A DNA stretch of 63,651 bases. Origin: an uncultured Marvinbryantia sp. Lineage in GTDB: Bacteria > Bacillota > Clostridia > Lachnospirales > Lachnospiraceae. Each line of letters starts with the position of its first letter. The first letter of the stretch is position 1. Both the position numbers and the translations under genes were made by a program. Positions 36,256 to 46,843 of the stretch are shown piece by piece. The notes under the pieces were generated by a model. The model did no database searches. It was not told the DNA's origin and saw nothing but the letters and a program-made list of their open reading frames with translations. The stretch covers positions 1 to 63,651 of the forward strand of contig CAKRVB010000012.1 of assembly GCA_934408725.1 (NCBI GenBank), in the 5' to 3' direction.

Positions 36256-37092
36256 ATGTCAAATTATTCAACTAGTTTTCAGGGCAACAAGGTTATTACA
36301 CGCAGGACAGCTTTTCAGTATGCACAGGTGAATACCAGAATTCCTTTTTATGTGGAAAGCATTGCTGCAGAAGCTTTTCAGAAAAGAGGCGTCATCCAGA
36401 CGATTCAGTTCCCATCTGCACTCTCTCACATCGGAGCGAGAGCTTTTCGAAGCTGTAACTCTCTGAAAGGACTTTCTCTTCCAGAAAATATGACTGAGAT
36501 CGGATCCGCTGCATTCGCTGACTGTTCTTCTATGAGAAGGGCTACGATTCCAGCCTCTGTAGATGAACTTCCAAGAGATCTTTTTTCCGAAAACATCAAA
36601 CTGTCCACTGTGGAATTCCATGGGAAAGACCGGCTGCAGATGATTCACAAGAATGCCTTTTTCCGCTGTCAGTCTCTGACTTCTCTGGTTCTGCCAGAGA
36701 CCGTTACCGAGATCGGGGATCGGGCTTTTTATCGCTGCAAATCTCTGGATCAGATCTATCTGCCGGAAGGACTGAAGGTGATCGGCAACGAAGCTTTTTA
36801 TTTTTGTGGAATTCAGACACTGCAGCTGCCGAATTCACTGGAAGTACTGGATCAGAGTGCCTTTTTCAAGTGCAACAATCTGGAGTATGTCTGTCTCCCG
36901 CGCAATGTGCGCTACATCGGAAAATGGGTCTTCCACGGATGTAATCGTCTGAAGGTACTGGAGATCCGCCATGATCCGGATTTCATAGGAGAATGGATCA
37001 TCAACCGGGCAGCGACTATCCGATGCTATCGCGGATCTAAGATAGATAAGTACTGTCAGGAATCTGGATTTAACGTCGAATATCTGGATTAG
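36256..37092 (+). CDS. BspA-type leucine-rich-repeat protein without signal peptide (LRR-1)
   Basis: 278 aa, almost wholly BspA/LRR_5 repeats of about 23 residues, with the pattern IGxxAFxxCxxLxxLxLPxxVxxI (for example IGARAFRSCNSLKGLSLPEN). There is no signal peptide, membrane helix or wall-sorting motif, so a cytoplasmic location is predicted, unlike most BspA proteins. The C terminus (RHDPDFIGEWIINRAATIRC) is non-repeat and conserved in the paralogue at 46844. A cobalamin riboswitch and SD-sequestering hairpin control it. The role is unknown; protein-protein interaction with the B12 surface system is a guess. Confidence 0.85.
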   Translation: MSNYSTSFQGNKVITRRTAFQYAQVNTRIPFYVESIAAEAFQKRGVIQTIQFPSALSHIGARAFRSCNSLKGLSLPENMTEIGSAAFADCSSMRRATIPASVDELPRDLFSENIKLSTVEFHGKDRLQMIHKNAFFRCQSLTSLVLPETVTEIGDRAFYRCKSLDQIYLPEGLKVIGNEAFYFCGIQTLQLPNSLEVLDQSAFFKCNNLEYVCLPRNVRYIGKWVFHGCNRLKVLEIRHDPDFIGEWIINRAATIRCYRGSKIDKYCQESGFNVEYLD

Positions 37093-38000
37093 ATTCTATC
37101 TGATACAGCCGCTGCGCTCTGCCGCATGCGGCTTTTCAGTTCTTTTGCCGCCGCACTTAAGGGATGCTGTCGGTCATATACCATGCAGACACTCCTTTGT
37201 GGCACATTTTCCCGCAGGGATAATTCTACGATCTCCCCTTTTTCGATGGCTTCTCTGGCCATGGCTTCCGGCAGGAATGCCATCCCAAGTTCATTTTTCA
37301 CCAGTGGCAGGATCTGGTCGGTAGTGGCCACCTCTGTATCCGGTGACAATTCCAGTCCATACTTTTCAAATATCTGCTGATAAAACTTCCAGGTCTGAGT
37401 CTCCCGTCCCAGGCAGATAAAGGGATAATTCTGTACTTCTGCCAACGACAGTTCCTGACTTCCCAATGCGGTGAACGTCTTTCCTCCTACCAGAATCTCC
37501 CGGAATGGATACAGATCTACCTTCTTTAACGGTGCCTCTGCATCTGTCGGTGTAGTCACTACTGCAAAATCGATCTCTCCATTTTTCACTGACTGTACCG
37601 CCTGTGGGGTAGAGTGATTGTAGATCTTCAGACGAATCCCCGGATATTCCATATGGAAAGTGCGCAGCTTTTCCAGCAGATAAATATTCAGCGCCGTCTC
37701 ACTGGCTCCGATGGCGATGCTTCCATGCTCCAGCCCGCTGCTGTCACGCAGTTCTTCTTCTGCGTTCTGCAGCTGTTCCATGGCTGCTGAGACTCGAATA
37801 TACAGTTTTTCTCCTTCTGGTGTCAGCCGTACCCCGCGGTTAGTCCGAATGAACAGGGTACAGTGTATCTCCTGTTCCAGCAGATTCATGGCACGGGTAA
37901 CGTTGGGCTGACTATTTTCCAGCGCACGGGCCGCCCTGGTAAAGTTCTGATATTTCGCCACATAATAAAAGATTCGATAATATTCCAAGTTTACATTCAT
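37089..38000 (-). CDS. LysR-family transcriptional regulator
   Basis: 303 aa from ATG 38000 (GGAGA upstream; the earlier ATG 38021 is less well placed). The N-terminal winged helix-turn-helix runs over about residues 1-60 (EYYRIFYYVAKYQNFTRAAR..., SQPNVTRAMNLLEQ), and the substrate-binding type effector domain over about 88-295. It is divergent from purA, with 130 bases between the starts, so it may control purA-pyrB-pyrI. The 3' end overlaps the LRR-1 stop by four bases, tail to tail. Confidence 0.88.
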   Translation of the reverse strand: MNVNLEYYRIFYYVAKYQNFTRAARALENSQPNVTRAMNLLEQEIHCTLFIRTNRGVRLTPEGEKLYIRVSAAMEQLQNAEEELRDSSGLEHGSIAIGASETALNIYLLEKLRTFHMEYPGIRLKIYNHSTPQAVQSVKNGEIDFAVVTTPTDAEAPLKKVDLYPFREILVGGKTFTALGSQELSLAEVQNYPFICLGRETQTWKFYQQIFEKYGLELSPDTEVATTDQILPLVKNELGMAFLPEAMAREAIEKGEIVELSLRENVPQRSVCMVYDRQHPLSAAAKELKSRMRQSAAAVSDRI

Positions 38001-38130
38001 AAAAGTCTCCTGTGATATCATTTCCTGATATCTGATATATCAATAATACTTTTTACACATCTCTATATTCCAAGTATAATAGCACTCGGTAAAAAAACAA
38101 AGAACAACTTTTTACAAAGGAGCGAAAAAA

Positions 38131-39432
38131 ATGTTAACAGCAGTAACAGGTATCAACTGGGGAGACGAAGGTAAGGGTCGTGTCATCGACCTTCTTGCAG
38201 AAAAAGCGGACGTAGTAGTTCGCTACCAGGGTGGCAATAATGCCGGTCATACGGTCGTCACCGATCAGGGCAAGTTCATTCTGAACCTTCTTCCTTCCGG
38301 TATTTTACATAAAAATGTAGTTTGTGTTCTGGGGGATGGCATGGTCGTCGATCTGGAACATCTGACCGGTGAGATCGCCCAGATCAGGGAAAAAGGCGTC
38401 TCTGTCGGACCGGAGAATCTGAAGCTGTCCACCAGAGCTACGATCTCCATGCCGTGGCATCGAATCCAGGATGTGCTGGAAGAAGACCGTCTGGCAAAGA
38501 GCGGATCGGCCTTCGGTTCTACCAGACGGGGCATTGCCTACGCCTACAGTGATAAATACCGCAAGAAAACCCTGCGTCTTGGTGATCTGCTTCATCTGGA
38601 GGAAGAATCTGTTCAGTCCCGTCTGAAAGTGATGCTGGATGCCAAAAATATGGAACTGGCCGGATGCTATCATCAGGAACCGATGTCCTTCCCGGCGCTT
38701 CTGCTCTGGTGCAGAAAGCAGGCGGAAGCTTTCGCTCCTTATATCTGCGATACCGGAAGCTATCTGGCTGCCTCTCTGGCAGCCGGCAAGAGAGTCGTAC
38801 TGGAAGCACAGCTGGGTGCTATGCGTGATATCGATTACGGTATTTTTCCATATACCTCCAGCTCTTCCACGATTTCTGCCTACGGTCCGATCGGTGCAGG
38901 CATCCCGGGTCATCACCTGGATCATGTGGTTGGCGTTCTGAAGGCTTACTCCACCTGTGTAGGAGCCGGTCCGTTTGCTGCCGAAAAAGCCATGCCCGAA
39001 GACTGGATGGAACATCTGCGTAAAGAAGGCGGAGAATATGGTGCTGCCACCGGACGTCCACGTCGTGTGGGACCGTTCGATGCGGTAGCCAGCCTCTATG
39101 GCCTGAAATGCCAGAATGCCGACAAGATTGCTCTGACCAAACTGGATGTATTGAGCACTCTGTCCGAGATTCCGATCATCACCGGATACCGCTATGAAAA
39201 CAAGCAGATGGATGCCTTTGATCCATTTGAGAACCTGGATGCAGTCACACCGATTATCCAGACCGTACCTGGATGGCAGAAAGATATCTCCGGCATCCGC
39301 CGCTATGAAGATCTGCCTTATGGGGCAAGAAACTATATCGAAACACTGGAAAAACTTCTGCACGCAGAGATTCAGTTTATCTCTGTGGGTGCGAAGCGGG
39401 AAGAATATCTGCTGAGAGGAGCCTGGTTATGA
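38131..39432 (+). CDS. purA: Adenylosuccinate synthetase
   Basis: 433 aa, standard length. Makes adenylosuccinate from IMP, aspartate and GTP in AMP synthesis. The N-terminal loop [10 protein letters not shown] (about 8-17) is the GTP-binding P-loop, followed by [12 protein letters not shown] (about 31-42) with the catalytic His; STRRGI near residue 131 and [11 protein letters not shown] near 310 are also typical. Most family members have Lys after GDEGKG; here it is Arg. AAAGGAG precedes ATG 38131. The stop overlaps the pyrB start (ATGA). Confidence 0.92.
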   Translation: MLTAVTGINWGDEGKGRVIDLLAEKADVVVRYQGGNNAGHTVVTDQGKFILNLLPSGILHKNVVCVLGDGMVVDLEHLTGEIAQIREKGVSVGPENLKLSTRATISMPWHRIQDVLEEDRLAKSGSAFGSTRRGIAYAYSDKYRKKTLRLGDLLHLEEESVQSRLKVMLDAKNMELAGCYHQEPMSFPALLLWCRKQAEAFAPYICDTGSYLAASLAAGKRVVLEAQLGAMRDIDYGIFPYTSSSSTISAYGPIGAGIPGHHLDHVVGVLKAYSTCVGAGPFAAEKAMPEDWMEHLRKEGGEYGAATGRPRRVGPFDAVASLYGLKCQNADKIALTKLDVLSTLSEIPIITGYRYENKQMDAFDPFENLDAVTPIIQTVPGWQKDISGIRRYEDLPYGARNYIETLEKLLHAEIQFISVGAKREEYLLRGAWL

Positions 39433-40376
39433 GACATCTGATAGATCCACTGGATTTTACACTGGAAGAAACCAATGATATTCTGGACTTTGCAGACCGA
39501 ATCGCCGGAAACCGTTCTGCCTACGCCCATGTTGCAGATGGCAAAAAGCTGGCTACCCTGTTTTATGAGCCAAGTACCCGTACCAGGCTGTCCTTCGAAT
39601 CTGCTATGCTAAGCCTGGGCGGTCAGACTCTGGGATTTGCCGGGGCAGAACAATCCAGCGCTACAAAGGGCGAAACCGTTGCCGATACGGCACGGGTAAT
39701 CAGCTGCTATGCAGATATTATCGCCATGCGCCACCCAAAGGAAGGTGCACCCTTACGTGCTTCTATGTATGCCACCGTCCCTGTGATCAATGCCGGAGAC
39801 GGTGGACACAACCATCCTTCCCAGACACTGATTGACCTGCTGACGATCCGCCAGCGAAAAGGACGTCTGGATCATCTGACCGTAGGCTTCTGTGGTGATC
39901 TGAAGTTTGGACGTACTGTACATTCTCTGGTAAACAGCCTGGTGCGTTATCCGGGCAATCAGTTTTATTTTATCTCTCCTGAAGAACTGCGTGTACCAGG
40001 CTATCTCATTGACGATACCCTGAAGCCGACCCAGACGCCATATCACGAGGTAACCAGCCTGGAAGAGACTCTGCCAAAGCTGGATGTGCTGTATATGACT
40101 CGTGTGCAGAAAGAGCGCTTCTTTAATGAAGAAGATTATATTCGTCTGAAAGGGACTTATATCCTGACCAGAGAAAAGCTGCAGGCTGCTAAACCGGATA
40201 TGCCGGTGCTGCATCCACTTCCAAGGGTAGATGAGATCACAGCTGATGTGGATACCGACAGCCGCGCTGCTTATTTCCAGCAGGTACAGAACGGTGTCTA
40301 TATCCGTATGGCTCTGATTGCATCTCTGTTAGGTCTGGAGGATCCTCTGACCGGAAAGAAGGTATTGCCATGTTAA
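39429..40376 (+). CDS. pyrB: Aspartate carbamoyltransferase, catalytic subunit
   Basis: 315 aa. Joins carbamoyl phosphate and aspartate, the first committed step of UMP synthesis. Carbamoyl-phosphate motif STRTRLSFE (about 52-60), HPSQTLIDL near residue 135 and HPLPRVDEI near 263. It overlaps purA by 4 bases and pyrI by 7 bases, so the three are coupled. Linking the two aspartate-using steps of purine and pyrimidine synthesis in one operon is not the common arrangement. Confidence 0.95.
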   Translation: MRHLIDPLDFTLEETNDILDFADRIAGNRSAYAHVADGKKLATLFYEPSTRTRLSFESAMLSLGGQTLGFAGAEQSSATKGETVADTARVISCYADIIAMRHPKEGAPLRASMYATVPVINAGDGGHNHPSQTLIDLLTIRQRKGRLDHLTVGFCGDLKFGRTVHSLVNSLVRYPGNQFYFISPEELRVPGYLIDDTLKPTQTPYHEVTSLEETLPKLDVLYMTRVQKERFFNEEDYIRLKGTYILTREKLQAAKPDMPVLHPLPRVDEITADVDTDSRAAYFQQVQNGVYIRMALIASLLGLEDPLTGKKVLPC

Positions 40377-40792
40377 AAGTAGAATCGATTCAAAATGGTG
40401 TGGTCATCGACCACATCACCGAAGGACAGGGAATGAACATCTATCAGCTGCTGCATCTGGAAGACCAGAAACAGTCCGTTGCCCTGCTCCAGTCTGTCCG
40501 CAGCCAGAAATACGGTCATAAAGACCTGATCAAAATAGAAGGCGATACCATGCCGGAACGTCTGGATATCCTGGGCTATCTGGATGATAAGATTACCCTG
40601 ATCGTGATCCAGGACGGACAGGTGGTACGCAAGTATCATCCGGTGCCACCAGCCTATTTAAAAAATGTCATCAAATGTAAAAATCCAAGATGCATCACCA
40701 GTATTGAGACCAACTGTGACCATATCTTCAGGCTGTCACCATCTGGTACGTATCGTTGTATTTACTGTAATCAGAAGATATCGGTCCATTAA
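40370..40792 (+). CDS. pyrI: Aspartate carbamoyltransferase, regulatory subunit
   Basis: 140 aa. The nucleotide-binding domain (about 1-95) is followed by a zinc domain with four cysteines: CKNPRC (about 102-107) and, after about 25 residues, YRCIYC (about 131-136). It binds PyrB and gives allosteric control by CTP/ATP. The start overlaps the pyrB end by 7 bases. A strong terminator follows. Confidence 0.94.
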   Translation: MLKVESIQNGVVIDHITEGQGMNIYQLLHLEDQKQSVALLQSVRSQKYGHKDLIKIEGDTMPERLDILGYLDDKITLIVIQDGQVVRKYHPVPPAYLKNVIKCKNPRCITSIETNCDHIFRLSPSGTYRCIYCNQKISVH

Positions 40793-40798
40793 ATAACT

Positions 40799-40835
40799 GG
40801 GGCGTCAGACAATACGATCTGACGCCCCACTTTTT
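40799..40835. terminator. Bidirectional terminator between pyrI and surface protein B
   Basis: GGGGCGTCAGA / TCTGACGCCCC, an 11-bp perfect stem with an 8-base loop and T-runs on the plus strand (40831-40835) and, less strongly, the minus strand. Confidence 0.88.
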
Positions 40836-40849
40836 ATCTATAAATCTTT

Positions 40850-43800
40850 TTATTTTGTTACTGTCACAGTTACAGTGAATTTCTTCTTACCGGATTTGAC
40901 TGTGATCTTCGCTTTTCCTGCTTTCTTTGCTGTGATCACGCCCTTGCTGTTTACCGTTACAATCTTTTTATTGGAAGTTTTGTAGGTAAACTTCTGTGTG
41001 GATGTAATCGGGATTCTGGAAGGCTTCAATGTCAGCTTACTGCCTTTCTTCAAAGTCACTTTTTTCTGAAGTCCCGTGATCTTGCTGGTAGCTACCGTCT
41101 TTTTCTGTACTTTCACGGTAACTTTCTTCTGCAGCCCACTGGTCAGAGTGATGGTCAAAGTTGCCTTGCCAGTCTTCTTGCCTGCCTTGAGCACACCATT
41201 TTTAGATACTGTAAATAGTTTGGTATTGCTGGATTTATAAGACTGTACACTGTCACCATTTGCCAGACCGGTTACCTTTAAGGCACTGGTCTTCTGATTT
41301 ACTTTCAGAAGTACCGTGGTCGCATTCACCTTGATGGTTGCTTCTACTGCGCTTCCTGTCTTTTGTGTCTCTGTATTTCCGCATACAGAGCAAGTGCGTG
41401 TCTGCACTGCCGGCGCAAATACGGTTGCTTCTGATGTTACTTTCCATTCTTCATATTTATGCCCTGCTGCCGGAATGGTTTCTGTTTTCGTTTCTCCGCA
41501 TTCACAGGTATAGGTCTTGACACCAGCTGCAGTACAGGTGGCAGCCTTTGTTACCACACCAGTTCCCCATCTGTGCTGATGTTCTTCCTGTGTATTTTCT
41601 TTTTCATAATTATCGGTATAGTGGAAAATGACTTCATCCCCATCTGACAATTCATAATCGCAGGCGCCAACTTCTGCCGCTTTCCCATTTACGCTATATA
41701 ACCAGCCAGAATTTTTTCCGTTTGTGAATTCACCCAGTCTTGCGCCATCTTTATTGGTTACAAATGCAATATAGGTATCTCCGTATTTCTTTTCACAAGT
41801 CATTCCTGCTGCCGCCAGTGCTGCGTCAATTGCTTCCATAGCAGTAGATGCCTTAGCCAGACGATATTCAGACTGTGCTCCCCATACCTTCAGATTCTGT
41901 CTGGATAACACATGCACGGTTCCATCTGTATCACTGTTATGCACCTCATCTCCAAGGATGGATACCATTACGCTTACATATTCACCCTTTACAGCCCAGT
42001 AACCAGTCTTACCGCTGCGGTATGCATCCAGTGCCTGCAGTACCTGTACGGTAGCCATTTCGTTTGTCTTATTCACTGTGGTAAGGTGTGAAAATCCGCC
42101 ATCATCCTGCTGATATTTCATCAGATTGATAATCATGTTGAAATCCGGTGTTCCAAATCCTGCCTCCACAGAAGTCGGATCAATACCCAGACAGGTAAGA
42201 GCAAGCAGCACCTGTGCGGTAGATTCTGCCGTACCATATCCAAAGTCATCTCTCTGCTGCTTCTTAAGATATACCAGTGCCTGATCGATCGCTGCTTTTA
42301 CGCCTGCACGATTCTGATATGGCGCCAGAGCCTGTAATGCCATAGCGGTCATATCCACACTGGCTGATTCATTATCCGTAAGTCCAAATCCACCATTTGG
42401 ATTCTGGAACTTCAGCAGTTCTGCAATCATAGCAGATCTTGACCATTTTGCGTCAGCCGGAATCGTGATATTAGCAGCATCCAATGCCAGTAATGCATAA
42501 GCAAGTTCATTGGATCCGTTTGTCAGCTTATCAGAATTATAGATCATTGCAGCCAGATTCACGCCATCTACATCTGTGATATCTTTTCCCATTCTGGTCA
42601 GCGCCAGGGCTGTACGTTCGATATCAGTCGGTTTCTTTGATGCATCCCATTTCTTTACTTCTGCTGCAACAGATGTATAATAAGCATCTATTGTTTCTTC
42701 ACTTAATTCTTTCTTGCCCTGAATCATGGCATAGATCAGCCATTCATTGCCATATGCATAGCCTTTTTCACTATGGTTGTTTTCAATATAATTCAGTGCA
42801 TTGTCTGCACCTTCATTTGCTTTTGCGCTTACATCGACTCCGGTTTCAGTACCTTTTGTTACCGTAATGGTAATCGTAACCGGTTTTACATGATTTTTGT
42901 TGTCAATCGGTGTTCCGGTTGCAGTTACGGTACCCTCTGACAGACCCATTACCTGGTATTCTGCCACAGGAAGATAAGAACCATAATCCGGATCTTTTAC
43001 ATTGTAATTGCTATTTTTCTTCCAATAGCCACTGCCTGTTCTTACAACCTGTGCAATTCCCTTTTTACTGTAAGTCCACTTCAGTGCCGGTTCTGTCACA
43101 TCATATCCCTGATCATCCAGTTCACCGGTTACGATTGGTTTGAAAGTCTCACTGTTTTTTCCTGCTTCTACAGTAATCTCTTTGTCTGCGTCTGCAAGTT
43201 CTACAAATTCGACATTATTCTTGTATACAAATGTTACGGTGCTGTCACCGGAAATTGTATTGGTCTTTCCAGTCGTCGGATCAGTATCTTCAATGGTTGC
43301 GGTAAAGGTTACCGTGCCTGCCTGCTTCGGAATATAGGCTTTTTCACCATTAGTATAGTAAGCAACCGTTCCTTCCGGATCGTCACTGGTAATCGTTACT
43401 TTATCTGCGTTGGTTGCATTGGCCGGTGTCACAATCGCTGATCCCAGTATCGGGTTAAATGCGACCCTTCCGTCTGTTTCCTGTCCATCACTGTTGGCGT
43501 TTCTGGTGTGAATAACCTGTTCGCCGGAAATAGCCGGTGCCACGGATTTTACCGGAACGTAAGCAGATGTTACGGTTACGGTTCTTGCGATTGACGGCTG
43601 ATTTTTGGCTGTCACTGTGAGAACTGCTGTTCCTGGTTCCCTGAAAGAGAATCCACTGGAAGAATCTACTCGATTGCTCAGCAGCTTCTGCCCTGCTTCA
43701 TCCGCTGTGTAGGTAAAGGATGAATAAGATACGTCCTGATATTCATCACTGCCTTCATATTTTGCTTTTACAACAATTCTCTTATAATCTGATCCCTGTA

Positions 43801-46105
43801 CCGTAAAGTCACCATCTGTTACGTCTTTTTCATCAATATATAGTTTAATATCCTTTATCTGTTGTCTGGATGAACGGATAGCCACAGATGCCAGCGTTTC
43901 GCTGCTTCCGTCACTGTTATTCTGAGTAGCTGTTAATACTGCCACACCAGTTCCATTGACACAGAAGGTTCCGTCTTCATAAATATCAAATGCACTTTCC
44001 GGTTTTCTCTGAGAAAAACTCCAGGAAAGACTGCTTCCTTCCGGTGCGGTGTAACCCTGTAGTGAGAAGGTTCCTGCTATATTTGCCATACCTACTGCAT
44101 CCGGAGATACTTCCAGACGGCTGTCCTCTAATGTAATAGCTTCTTCTCCGTTATAAGCCTGGAATGCCATCAGATACGGGTGTTCTCCTGTTTCCGGCCA
44201 TTCAAAGCTGCCTGGTGTATAAGACTGGTTTTCTCCGAAATATGGATAACCATCGCTGCCCTGTCCCCAGGAGGTTCCATTATCGCCTTTATTGGCATTT
44301 AACTTTGCTACCAGATCCAAAGTCTTCATGTTCTCTTCAGACATGGCACCGGCACCGCTGCCCAAAGTGTCTACCCAGTAGCAGTTCTTAATCACTGCCG
44401 TACCTGAGTTATTACTGCTGGCATTGCAAAGCGCACCCTTTCCGGTATCACCAACCGCGATACAGTTCGCAATTACGCCTACACAATCCTGTGCGGCAGA
44501 CGCTCCCATATAAGCTCCGGTCTTGCCGATAAAACCTGCCACATCGCTTCCACTGATCTCACTTCGACAGTTCAGGATAGAAGCTCCATAGGCGGTAGAA
44601 CCAAACGGGCCTGTTATAGTACTGCTGCTTCCAGTCATCGTACCTTTCAGACTCACGTTCTGAACCACTGCACCTGCATCCAGCTTTGAAAATAACGCTC
44701 CTGCTTGATCGAATGTAATGGTATGTCCCCGACCATCCAGTACACCTGCAAAAGCTTCGTAATTCATAAAGTCACTGTTCATCATATAATTGCTGTCAAT
44801 GGTAATATCCTGAGTCAGCACAAAGTATTTTCCTTTTGCCTTCGCCATCTTGGAAAAATCAGCCTGAGATGAGATCTAAATTGCATCTGCAGGAATGGCT
44901 ACCGGTTTTACAATTGTCTCTCTCTTCAGACCTGCAATTGCTTTTGTAATTTTATCTGCAGCACTGTTAATTTCTTCCTGTGATGCTTCTGTCTGCTCTT
45001 TTAATGTATTTCCCTCTGCTACTGCATCTTCCAGCGTTTTCCAGGTATCTGCTGTATACTCTCCTTTATTTAAAGCTCCGGCCTGTTCCAATGCACTGTC
45101 AAGTACCGCCCAGTTTGCCTCTGCTTTTCCAGCTTTCAACACCGGATAACTTCCATCTGCATATGTGAACACAAAACCGGTCTCTGCAATCGATGTATTC
45201 AAAAGGGCTACTATCGCTTCACTCTTCATTTCGGTTGCAGACTTTTGGACACAGTTTGTCTGTTGTGGTGCTGGACTCACTCTACCAAATGCACCCATAA
45301 GAGCTACATAATAACAGTTACTAACCTGTGATGCCCCTGAATTGTTATAAGATGCAATACCATACATCATCATAGCAGTTCCACCACCAGCAAAATAGCA
45401 GTTCTGTATCGTTCCTCCTGTCAAAGTTCCGACCAAGCCTCCTACCTCTGACCAGGTACCTCCATCATCAATGTTTACAATAGAATAGCTGTTGCGGATG
45501 GTTCCTGTCAGAGTATTTGCAAGTGCACCTTTATGATCTGTAGATACACTGACCGTTCCCTTCACGCCCAGATTCTGGATCGTTCCAGATACATTTTCTG
45601 CCAGTGCAGTTCCTGATAACGTAATAGTATGCCCCTGTCCATCCAGGGTTCCTGCCAGATTTGTGATCTGCTGTCCAGATCTTAATGTAATATCTTCTGT
45701 CAGTTTATAGGTCTCACCTGCCTTGATCTCTGTCGGAAAGTCAGATGCAGACACTTCTTGCGCCTCTTCATCCAGCGCCGCAGCCGGTTCAGCGTCCTCT
45801 GCCTCTTCCAGTACCTGTTCAGCTTCTTCTAAATCCTCTGCGATTTGTGCTCCCCCGTCGTTCACTTCTTCAGCAATGACTTCATCTGGTTCTGTCAGAA
45901 TATCCTCTTCGCTATCTTCATCTATGCTGTCAACGAGTTCTGTTTCCTGCTGTTCTTCTGCAGTAATGTTAGATTCTGTTTCTACCACATCGGCAGTGAG
46001 CAATACATCTTCTGACTCTGCCAGTGCTGCCACAGGCATACTCAGGCACATCTGACATGCGAGCAATACGCTCAAAATCTTTTTTCCGTACCTTTTGTTT
46101 CTCAT
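40850..46105 (-). pseudogene. Giant secreted surface protein B (GLUG, prenyltransferase-like barrel, DUF4430), split by an in-frame amber codon
   Basis: Reads from ATG 46105 (AGAGGAGAGAAC upstream) with a signal peptide ending near VAALAES. Codon 410 is TAG (44876-44878). The same frame continues immediately as ISSQADFSKMAKAKGKYF to 40850, a total of about 1750 codons. Order: acidic linker, GLUG-like repeats, FIVAR-like helices, amber, more GLUG-like repeats, Ig-like and Big_2-like domains, alpha/alpha prenyltransferase-like repeats (about codons 1105-1390), DUF4430 (about 1400-1530, with GKNSGWLYSVNGKAAEVG), Cys motifs CECGETKTE and CSVCGNTE, then lysine-rich Big_2-like repeats. Barrel followed by DUF4430 is the intrinsic factor/transcobalamin order. 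A single CAG-to-TAG change would explain the break. An internal re-start at 44848 would lack a signal peptide. Confidence 0.82.
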
Positions 46106-46151
46106 GTTCTCTCCTCTTTCTTTTTATTTTGACAAATCCTGGCAACAAAAT

Positions 46152-46179
46152 ATTTCATAGAACGCTATTTCTATGAAAT
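46152..46179 (-). other. Inverted repeat between attenuator and start of surface protein B
   Basis: ATTTCATAGAA-cgcta-TTTCTATGAAAT, almost perfect, directly after the terminator T-run on the minus strand. Possibly an RNA-stability or second regulatory hairpin. Confidence 0.5.
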
Positions 46180-46223
46180 AAAAAAGGTAACAGTATCCCC
46201 TTACCCAGGGATTCCTGTTACCT
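46180..46223 (-). terminator. Attenuator terminator in the leader of surface protein B
   Basis: Minus strand: AGGTAACAG ... CTGTTACCT followed by TTTTTTA, with an inner ATCCCtgggtaaGGGGAT hairpin. Closely similar to the attenuator at 26371-26418. Confidence 0.82.
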
Positions 46224-46261
46224 GATAGTCATTCTTCATGCAGAACTGATTTACCTTATTT

Positions 46262-46336
46262 ACAGATCACTGACTGCCGACTGTACGGCAATGCATCTTC
46301 TTGTATCGGAATCACACCGATTCTCACCGCATCTGT
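46262..46336 (-). promoter_or_regulatory. Compact cobalamin-riboswitch-like leader of surface protein B
   Basis: Closed by ACAGAT/ATCTGT. Contains AATCGGTGTGATTCCGATAC (GGTGnnAnTCC core in a hairpin), then ATGCATTGCCGTACAGTCGG with the hairpin GCCG-TACAGT-CGGC. The element order matches the leaders at 34580 and 26440. About 75 nt long. Promoter 35 bases upstream, attenuator 40 bases downstream. Confidence 0.55.
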
Positions 46337-46369
46337 ATTCTCTATTCCATTTTTGTCTCATGTCTGACC

Positions 46370-46398
46370 ATTATATGGCACTTTTTCTGACCTGTCAA
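46370..46398 (-). promoter_or_regulatory. Promoter of surface protein B
   Basis: Minus strand: TTGACA (46393-46398), a 17-base spacer, TATAAT (46370-46375). Full consensus. It is back to back with the plus-strand promoter at 46424. Confidence 0.88.
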
Positions 46399-46423
46399 GC
46401 CTTTAACAAATTATTTTTTCCTC

Positions 46424-46452
46424 TTGCTTTTTCCCAATCTTTCGATTATGAT
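46424..46452 (+). promoter_or_regulatory. Promoter of the LRR gene 46844
   Basis: TTGCTT (46424-46429), a 17-base spacer, TATGAT (46447-46452), 25 bases before the riboswitch. Confidence 0.65.
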
Positions 46453-46477
46453 AAAAATAATTAAATATATTTTAACA

Positions 46478-46712
46478 ATTACCGGTTTTAAGTTCTGCAT
46501 ATTACGATGATATCCATATCGAATATGCCGCTAAGAGGGAATCAGGTGCAAATCCTGGACAGTCGTGCTGCTGTATGCGTGCAGTTATCGTTCAGATCCA
46601 TTGCAGATTGATCTGTGAGAAGGAGAACGGTGACGCTACTGCGTGAGTCAGAATACCTGCTTAAAGCTCCTGCCATTACCTACACGCAATGGGGAAATGG
46701 AGAGGTGGTTTT
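46478..46712 (+). promoter_or_regulatory. Full-length cobalamin riboswitch (LRR gene 46844)
   Basis: Begins ACCGGTTTTAAGTTC, then GAGGGAATCAGGTGCAAATC (GGTGnnAnTCC core), ACAGTCGTGCTGCTGTA and GTGAGTCAGAATACCTGC (B12 box). Nearly identical in its conserved blocks to the riboswitch at 35900, indicating duplication of leader plus gene. Confidence 0.92.
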
Positions 46713-46796
46713 ATTTTGATACCAATCTCTCTGACTTTTCTTCTGCGGCGGTAATTCAGGCATAACGGATCTCTCCGGTATTTGTCCTTTTATCAT

Positions 46797-46843
46797 AACT
46801 TCGTTGCGGAAGAAGCCATTTCATCTTGCAAAGGAGTTTTTTT
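46797..46843 (+). promoter_or_regulatory. Shine-Dalgarno-sequestering terminator-like hairpin
   Basis: AACTTCGTTGC (46797-46807) pairs with GCAAAGGAGTT (46828-46838) at 10 of 11 positions including one G-T. The 3' arm is the ribosome binding site and a T-run (46837-46843) leads into ATG 46844. Same design as at 36206, with a different stem sequence. Confidence 0.78.

Noticed and set aside
44876..44878. TAG in surface protein B as a pyrrolysine codon
   Set aside because: Pyrrolysine is known in methylamine methyltransferases, not surface repeat proteins; no pyl genes or MttB/MtmB are visible. A nonsense mutation is simpler.
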